64,000 nt of DNA from Streptomyces sp. NBC_00435 (GTDB taxonomy: Bacteria; Actinomycetota; Actinomycetes; Streptomycetales; Streptomycetaceae), in assembly GCF_036014235.1 (NCBI RefSeq), contig NZ_CP107925.1, positions 1 to 64,000 on the forward strand. Direction: 5' to 3'. The position numbers were made by a program, and so were the translations under genes. Positions 58,758 through 64,000 of the stretch are shown here, in pieces. Position 1 is the stretch's first letter. Every line of letters begins with the position of its first letter. Below the pieces are notes generated by a model. The model saw nothing but the letters and a program-made list of their open reading frames with translations. It made no database searches and was not told the DNA's origin.

Positions 58758-60620
58758 CTAGAGCTCTCGGCCGTCCGTGCCGGCAGGCGTACGGGCATCG
58801 GCGTCGAAGTCGCCGAAGTCGGGGCGGACGTCCCGGGCGGCCATGACCTCGTCGTTCGAGGTGCCGGCGGCGACCATCGGCCACACCTGGGCGTCCTCGT
58901 GGACGATGAAATCGATCACGACCGGGCGGTCGTTGACCGCGTTGGCCTCGGCGATGGCCCGGTCCAGGTCCTCCGGGCGCTCGCAGCGGATCGCGTGGCA
59001 GCCCATGGCCTCGGACAGCCGGACGAAGTCCGGGACGCGGGTGCCGCCGCTCGGCTTCCCCTCCGCCGCGATCCCGTCCCCGGGGCCGCTGTGCAGCACG
59101 GTGTTGGAGTAGCGCTGGTTGTAGAACAGGGTCTGCCACTGGCGGACCATGCCCAGGGCGCCGTTGTTGATGATCGCGACCTTGATCGGGATGTTGTTCA
59201 GCGCGCAGGTGGTCAGTTCCTGATTGGTCATCTGGAAGCAGCCGTCACCGTCGATCGCCCAGACCGTGCGGTCCGGCATCCCGACCTTGGCGCCCATCGC
59301 GGCCGGGACCCCGTAGCCCATGGTTCCGGCGCCGCCCGAGTTGAGCCAGGTGGCGGGGTGGTCGTAGTCGATGAAGTGAGCCGCCCACATCTGGTGCTGG
59401 CCGACGCCCGCCGCGTAGATGGTGTCCGGGTCGGCGAGTTCACCGATGCGCCGGATGACCGCCTGCGGCGACAGGGTGCCGTCGCCCGGCTCCTCGTAGC
59501 CGAGCGGGTAGGTGTCCCGCCAGCGGCTGAGCTCCTTCCACCAGGCGGAGTAGTCGCCGGCGTTGCCGGCGGCGTGCTCGGCCCGCACCGCCTGGATCAG
59601 GTCGGCGATGACCTCGCGGGCGTCACCGACGATCGGGACGTCGACGACGCGGTTCTTGCCGATCTCGGCCGGGTCGATGTCCGCGTGGATGACCTTGGCG
59701 AACGGGGCGAAGCTGTCCAGCTTGCCCGTGACCCGGTCGTCGAAGCGCGTGCCCAGCGCGATCAGCAGGTCCGACTTCTGCAGCGCGGTGACCGCCGTGA
59801 CCGCGCCGTGCATGCCCGGCATGCCCACGTGCAGCGGGTGGCTGTCGGGGAAGGAACCCAGCGCCATCAGCGTGGTGGTGACCGGAACACCCGTCAGCTC
59901 GGCCAGCACCTTCAGCTCGGCCGTCGCACCGGACTTCATCACACCGCCGCCGACATACAGCACCGGACGCTTCGCCGCGCAGATCAGCTTGGCCGCCTCC
60001 CGGATCTGCTTGGCGTGCGGCTTGGTGACCGGCCGGTAGCCCGGAAGGTTCATCACCGGAGGCCACGAGAAGGTGGTCTTCGCCTGCAGGGCGTCCTTGG
60101 CGATGTCGACCAGGACCGGGCCGGGACGGCCGGTCGAGGCGATGTGGAAGGCCTCGGCGATCGTCCGCGGGATGTCCTCCGCCCGGGTCACCAGGAAGTT
60201 GTGCTTGGTGATCGGCATCGTGATGCCGACGATGTCCGCCTCCTGGAAGGCGTCGGTGCCGATCGCCTTGGAGGAGACCTGGCCGGTGATCGCGACGAGC
60301 GGCACGGAGTCCATGTGCGCGTCGGCGATCGGGGTGACGAGGTTGGTGGCGCCCGGGCCCGAGGTGGCCATACAGACGCCGACCTTGCCCGTGGCCTGCG
60401 CGTAACCGGTGGCGGCATGGCCGGCCCCCTGCTCATGCCGGACCAGGATGTGACGGACCTTCTCCGAGTCCATCATCGGGTCGTACGCCGGGAGGATGGC
60501 CCCGCCCGGGATCCCGAAGACGGTGTCGCACCCCACCTCTTCGAGAGAGCGGATGAGGGACTGGGCGCCCGTGACGTGCTCGACTGCGGCGGCGTACTGC
60601 TTCACGGTGGTCTCCATCAT
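58758..60620 (-). CDS. ilvB: Acetolactate synthase large (catalytic) subunit
   Basis: A 620-residue ThDP enzyme joining two pyruvates (acetolactate) or pyruvate and 2-oxobutyrate. Catalytic Glu in ILVRHEQGAGHAATGYAQAT; FAD-domain GTRFDDRVTGKLDSF; ThDP-Mg motif WAIDGDGCFQMTNQELTTCA with NNGALGMVRQWQTLFY. ATG 60620 overlaps the E2 stop as ATGA. Together with ilvN and ilvC it supplies the first two steps to 2-ketoisovalerate or 2-keto-3-methylvalerate; dihydroxy-acid dehydratase (ilvD) is not seen here. Confidence 0.96.
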   Translation of the reverse strand: MMETTVKQYAAAVEHVTGAQSLIRSLEEVGCDTVFGIPGGAILPAYDPMMDSEKVRHILVRHEQGAGHAATGYAQATGKVGVCMATSGPGATNLVTPIADAHMDSVPLVAITGQVSSKAIGTDAFQEADIVGITMPITKHNFLVTRAEDIPRTIAEAFHIASTGRPGPVLVDIAKDALQAKTTFSWPPVMNLPGYRPVTKPHAKQIREAAKLICAAKRPVLYVGGGVMKSGATAELKVLAELTGVPVTTTLMALGSFPDSHPLHVGMPGMHGAVTAVTALQKSDLLIALGTRFDDRVTGKLDSFAPFAKVIHADIDPAEIGKNRVVDVPIVGDAREVIADLIQAVRAEHAAGNAGDYSAWWKELSRWRDTYPLGYEEPGDGTLSPQAVIRRIGELADPDTIYAAGVGQHQMWAAHFIDYDHPATWLNSGGAGTMGYGVPAAMGAKVGMPDRTVWAIDGDGCFQMTNQELTTCALNNIPIKVAIINNGALGMVRQWQTLFYNQRYSNTVLHSGPGDGIAAEGKPSGGTRVPDFVRLSEAMGCHAIRCERPEDLDRAIAEANAVNDRPVVIDFIVHEDAQVWPMVAAGTSNDEVMAARDVRPDFGDFDADARTPAGTDGREL

Positions 60621-62044
60621 GAGGCCCAGGTGACGAATCGCCGGGGGCGTTCCAGGAGTGCGGCCACGTCCGCCAGCACCTTCGAGCCGAGCTCGCCGTC
60701 GACCAGCCGGTGGTCGAAGGAGAGCGCGAGGGTCATCACGTGGCGCGGCTTGACCTTGCCGTGGTGCACCCACGGCCGGAGCCTGATCGCGCCGACCGCG
60801 AGGATCGCGGACTCGCCCGGGTTCAGGATGGGCGTGCCGGTGTCGATGCCGAAGACACCGACGTTGGTGATCGTGACCGTGCCGCCCGTCATGGCCGCGG
60901 GGGACGTCCTGCCCTCCTTGGCCGTGGACACCAACTCGGCCAGATCCGCGGCCAGCCGGGGCAGCGCCTTGGCGTGCGCGTCCTTGATGTTCGGCACGAT
61001 CAGACCGCGCGGGGTCGCGGCCGCGATGCCCAGGTTGATGTCGTGCTTGATCACGATCTCCTGGTTCACCTCGTCCCAGGCGGCGTTGATCTCCGGGTTG
61101 CGCTTGACCGCGACGACCAGGGCCCGGGCGATGAGCAGGAGCGGGTTCACCCGCAGGCCCCGCATCTCCTCGTCCTGTCTGAGCTCCTCGACCAGCTTCA
61201 TCGTCCGCGTCACGTCGACCGTCACGAACTCGGTGACGTGCGGCGCGGAGAAGGCGCTGGCCACCATCGCCTGCGCCGTGGCCCGGCGTACGCCCTTGAC
61301 GGGGATGCGGGTCACCCTGGAGCCGGCGGACGCGGGAGCGGGTGCGGGAGCGGGTGCGGGAGCGGGTGCGGAAGCGGGTGCGGAAGCGGGTACGGAAGCG
61401 GGTACGGGTGCACGGTCGGGTACGGGAGCCGCGGCCGGTTCCGGGGCGCGGGTCGCCGCCGCGTGGACGTCCGCACGGGTGACGATCCCGTCCGGCCCCG
61501 TAGCGGGGACCGTCTCCAGGGCGATGCCCAGATCCCGGGCAAGCTTGCGGACCGGCGGCTTCGCCAGTGCGCGGGCCGTGCTCGAAGCGGCGGCCGGGGT
61601 GGCCGTGCCGTTCCGCGTGGCGACCGCCACCTGTGGCGCGGCCTTGCGCGGGCGGCGCTTCGTCGACGCGGTCGACACCCCGTAGCCGACCAGAACGGGC
61701 TGTCGGGCCACCGGTGCCCCGGTGCCGGCCTCGGCCACCGCCGGGGCGCCGTCCACCGGGGCGCCGTCCACCGGGACTTGGTCCGCCGGGGCTTTGTCCG
61801 CCGCGCCGGTCCGGACCGCGATGATGACCTGGCCGACATCGGCCGTGACACCCTCTTCGAAGTGGAGTGCGTGCACGACCCCGTCGAAGGGGATCGGCAG
61901 CTCGACGGCCGCCTTCGCCGTCTCGACCTCGCACACGACCTGCCCGTCGGTGACCGTGTCACCCGGCTGGACGTACCACTTGAGGATCTCGGCCTCGGTG
62001 AGGCCCTCGCCCACATCGGGCATCTTGAATTCGCGGATGGTCAC
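60617..62044 (-). CDS. bkdC: Branched-chain 2-oxoacid dehydrogenase E2 (acyltransferase)
   Basis: A 475-residue dihydrolipoyl acyltransferase. One lipoyl domain is at the N-terminus with the lipoylated Lys in VCEVETAKAAVELPI; a peripheral-subunit-binding domain follows (VRKLARDLGIALETVPATGP), then an Ala/Pro linker (about residues 215-240, repeat-coded), and the catalytic core with HG-type end motif ALSFDHRLVDGELGSKVL. It transfers the branched acyl group to CoA. GTG start 62044; it overlaps ilvB by four bases. E3 is absent from the window and could be shared with the cell. Confidence 0.93.
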   Translation of the reverse strand: MTIREFKMPDVGEGLTEAEILKWYVQPGDTVTDGQVVCEVETAKAAVELPIPFDGVVHALHFEEGVTADVGQVIIAVRTGAADKAPADQVPVDGAPVDGAPAVAEAGTGAPVARQPVLVGYGVSTASTKRRPRKAAPQVAVATRNGTATPAAASSTARALAKPPVRKLARDLGIALETVPATGPDGIVTRADVHAAATRAPEPAAAPVPDRAPVPASVPASAPASAPAPAPAPAPAPASAGSRVTRIPVKGVRRATAQAMVASAFSAPHVTEFVTVDVTRTMKLVEELRQDEEMRGLRVNPLLLIARALVVAVKRNPEINAAWDEVNQEIVIKHDINLGIAAATPRGLIVPNIKDAHAKALPRLAADLAELVSTAKEGRTSPAAMTGGTVTITNVGVFGIDTGTPILNPGESAILAVGAIRLRPWVHHGKVKPRHVMTLALSFDHRLVDGELGSKVLADVAALLERPRRFVTWAS

Positions 62045-62052
62045 GACTCTCC

Positions 62053-63072
62053 TCAGTACGCCAGCGAGCGGTCGACTGCGTCGAGCACCCTGTCCAGGCC
62101 GGGCAGGTACTCGTCCTCCAGACGGGCCGGCGGGTACGGGGCGTGGTAACCGCCCACCCGCAACACGGGCGCCTCCAAATGGTGGAAGCACCGCTCCGTG
62201 ATGCGAGCGGCGATCTCGGCCCCGGCTCCGAAGAAGACGGGTGCCTCATGGACCACGACGAGGCGTCCGGTGCGGCGCACGGAGTCGGCGACCGAGTCGA
62301 AGTCGATGGGTGAGATGGAGCGCAGGTCGATCACTTCGAGCTGGTGGCCGTCGCGCTCGGCCTCGGCCGCGCTGTCCAGGCAGGTCTTGACCGTGGGCCC
62401 GTACCCGACGAGCGTGGCGTCCCGGCCCTCGCGCACGACGCGTGCGGTGTGCAGGGGACGTACGGGAGCGTGGTCGACCTCGCCCTTCTCGTAGTAGCGC
62501 CGCTTGGGCTCGAAGAAGATCACCGGATCGTCGCCCTCGATGGCCTGGCGGAGCATCCAGTAGGCGTCCGAGGCGTTCGCCGGCGAGACCACCTTCAGGC
62601 CCGGGACGTGCGCGAACAGCGCCTCGGGGGACTCCGAATGGTGTTCGACGGCCCCGATCCCGCCGCCGTAGGGGATACGGATGACGACGGGCAGCCGGAC
62701 CTTGCCCAGCGAGCGGGCGTGCATCTTCGCGAGCTGTGTGACGATCTGGTCGTACCCGGGGAAGACGAACCCGTCGAACTGGATCTCCACGACCGGCCGG
62801 TACCCGCGCAGGGCCAGCCCGATCGCGGTGCCGACGATGCCCGACTCGGCGAGCGGGGTGTCCATGACCCGCTCCTCGCCGAAGTCCTTCTGCAGCCCGT
62901 CGGTGATGCGGAAGACGCCGCCCAGCCTGCCCACGTCCTCGCCCATGATCAGGACCTTCGGGTCCTGCTCCAGGGCGGCGCGCAACGCCTCGTTGATGGC
63001 CCGTCCCAGGGGCAGGTTCCGCGCCGCGGGGAGCGTGCCGCCCGTCGGCTCGGTGATGGTCAGGGTGGTCAT
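62053..63072 (-). CDS. bkdB: Branched-chain 2-oxoacid dehydrogenase E1 beta
   Basis: A 339-residue transketolase-like beta subunit: KVLIMGEDVGRLGGVFRITD, TPLAESGIVGTAIGLALRGY, PYGGGIGAVEHHSESPEALF (His typical of branched-chain E1 beta) and RRTGRLVVVHEAPVFFGAGA. With E1 alpha it decarboxylates the 2-keto acid and acylates E2. ATG 63072 lies one base after the E1 alpha stop. Branched-chain rather than pyruvate specificity is favoured by overall similarity and by the adjacent ilv genes, but is not proven. Confidence 0.92.
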   Translation of the reverse strand: MTTLTITEPTGGTLPAARNLPLGRAINEALRAALEQDPKVLIMGEDVGRLGGVFRITDGLQKDFGEERVMDTPLAESGIVGTAIGLALRGYRPVVEIQFDGFVFPGYDQIVTQLAKMHARSLGKVRLPVVIRIPYGGGIGAVEHHSESPEALFAHVPGLKVVSPANASDAYWMLRQAIEGDDPVIFFEPKRRYYEKGEVDHAPVRPLHTARVVREGRDATLVGYGPTVKTCLDSAAEAERDGHQLEVIDLRSISPIDFDSVADSVRRTGRLVVVHEAPVFFGAGAEIAARITERCFHHLEAPVLRVGGYHAPYPPARLEDEYLPGLDRVLDAVDRSLAY

Positions 63073-63073
63073 G

Positions 63074-64000
63074 TCACTTCCCTCCGGGGGCGGCGAAGGA
63101 CGCCTCGTAGTGGCGGAACGCGGTGCGTTCCTCTTCGACCAGGGCGTGCGGGTCGGCGTAGACGTGCTCGAAGATGGCCTCGGCGTCGGGGGAGGGCATG
63201 GTGCGCACCTGCTCGCGCAGCCGCCGTGCCGTCTCCTCGCCCTCGCGGTCCACCTCGTCGAGGAAGTCCGGGCCGGCCCACTGGTTGTCCAGCAGGTGTG
63301 CCTTCAGCCGGGCGATCGGGTCCCGGCCCGCCCATTCCTCGACCTCGGCGGGGTCGCGGTACTTCGTGGGGTCGTCGGACGTGGTGTGTGCGCCCATCCG
63401 GTAGGTGTACGCCTCCACGAGCGTGGGACCGCCTCCGTCGCGGGCCCGGGCGAGCGCGGCCCTGGTGACGGCGAGGCAGGCGAGCACGTCGTTGCCGTCC
63501 ACGCGGACGCCGGGGAAGCCGAAGCCCGCCGCCCGGCGGTGGATGGGCACCCGGCTCTGCTTCTCGGTGGGCTCCGAGATGGCCCACTGGTTGTTCTGGC
63601 AGAAGAACACCACGGGGGCGTCGTAGACGGCGGCGAAGTTGAAGGCCTCGCTGACGTCGCCCTGGCTGGTGGCGCCGTCACCGAAGTACGCGATGACGCC
63701 GGTCCCCGCACCGTCCTTGGCCACGCCCATGGCGTATCCGGTGGCGTGCAGCGCCTGGGATCCGATGACCAGGGTGTAGAGGTGGAAGTTGTTCTCGACC
63801 GGGTCCCATCCGCCGTTGTTCACCCCGCGGAACATGGCCAGCAGCTTCAGCGGGTCCACGCCGCGGCACAGGGCGACGCCGTGGTCGCGGTAGCTCGGGA
63901 AGGCGTGGTCGGTGTCGCGAAGGGCCCGGGCGGAGCCGACCTGCGCGGCCTCCTGGCCGAGCAGGGAGGGCCACAGCCCGAGTTCGCCCTGCCGTTGCAG
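63074..64000 (-). CDS. bkdA: Branched-chain 2-oxoacid dehydrogenase E1 alpha (partial)
   Basis: The C-terminal 308 residues are visible; the gene continues beyond the right edge. ThDP-binding motif VIAYFGDGATSQGDVSEAFN with NNQWAISEPTEKQS, substrate-loop YRDHGVALCRGVDPLKLLAM and phospho-loop RMGAHTTSDDPTKYRD are intact. It forms the alpha2beta2 E1 with the next gene. The operon therefore starts outside the window, and more pathway genes probably lie there. Confidence 0.93.
   Translation of the reverse strand: MQRQGELGLWPSLLGQEAAQVGSARALRDTDHAFPSYRDHGVALCRGVDPLKLLAMFRGVNNGGWDPVENNFHLYTLVIGSQALHATGYAMGVAKDGAGTGVIAYFGDGATSQGDVSEAFNFAAVYDAPVVFFCQNNQWAISEPTEKQSRVPIHRRAAGFGFPGVRVDGNDVLACLAVTRAALARARDGGGPTLVEAYTYRMGAHTTSDDPTKYRDPAEVEEWAGRDPIARLKAHLLDNQWAGPDFLDEVDREGEETARRLREQVRTMPSPDAEAIFEHVYADPHALVEEERTAFRHYEASFAAPGGK

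Noticed and set aside
57003..61685. 1560-codon rightward open frame antisense to the ilv/bkd genes
   Set aside because: It is the GC-rich antisense shadow of well-recognised ilvC, ilvN and ilvB; its translation has no domain and is Arg/Gly/Asp-skewed.
1..64000. tRNA or rRNA genes
   Set aside because: I looked for cloverleaf-like and conserved rRNA segments by eye and found none; a tRNA scan would be decisive.

Overview
The window looks like one end of a linear Streptomyces-type replicon (chromosome arm or large linear plasmid). The DNA is very GC-rich, codons end in G or C, GTG starts and GTGA/ATGA stop-start overlaps are frequent, and the first ~700 bases are a dense run of small hairpins with GCA/GAA/TTCG loops. 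That hairpin run resembles Streptomyces telomeres, but I cannot prove that base 1 is the physical end.

Bases 1-12,450 are a degraded accessory arm. They hold an IS5-type transposase lacking a normal start codon, an IS5-type fragment, a decayed recombinase, an IS110-type transposase with two frameshifts, an extra NAD+-dependent DNA ligase, a cold-shock protein, a small MerR regulator, an HNH-like protein, small hypothetical genes, and a stretch with 13 copies of ACTGC in about 380 bases.

Bases 12,450-34,970 are part of an aromatic (type II) polyketide cluster. A leftward five-gene operon (metK, adenosine-kinase-like pfkB gene, metH, metF, ahcY) rebuilds a complete SAM recycling pathway. Diverging from it, rightward, are an O-methyltransferase, a P450, a second methyltransferase, two FAD aromatic hydroxylases and a ketoreductase. 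Then come an aldo/keto reductase, a didomain aromatase/cyclase, two double-domain ABM-type monooxygenases, and a TetR/MFS resistance pair with clear operators.

Bases 35,060-47,750 (all leftward) form a separate RiPP cluster that I read as daptide-type. It has four 48-49-residue precursors that end in Thr and contain no Cys, an alcohol-dehydrogenase-fold protein, a class III aminotransferase, a methyltransferase, a probable recognition protein, an LLM oxidoreductase, an M50-type membrane protease and an ABC transporter. The same strand run also encodes a class III-type lanthionine synthetase (LanKC). A LanKC paired with Cys-free, Thr-ending precursors is the most unusual feature of the window.

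Bases 47,900-64,000 return to polyketide-type functions: a LuxR-type regulator, an AfsA-type signal synthase carrying a TTA codon, a FrnE-type DsbA protein, an MFS exporter, a second P450, an acyl-CoA ligase, and a leftward operon ilvC-ilvN-ilvB-E2-E1beta-E1alpha. The last genes would make a 2-keto acid and convert it to a branched acyl-CoA, probably as starter unit. No ketosynthase, chain-length factor or ACP is in the window, and E1alpha runs off the right edge, so the polyketide cluster very likely continues beyond 64,000. The expected polyketide is branched-starter, heavily oxidised and multiply methylated; I do not assign a product.
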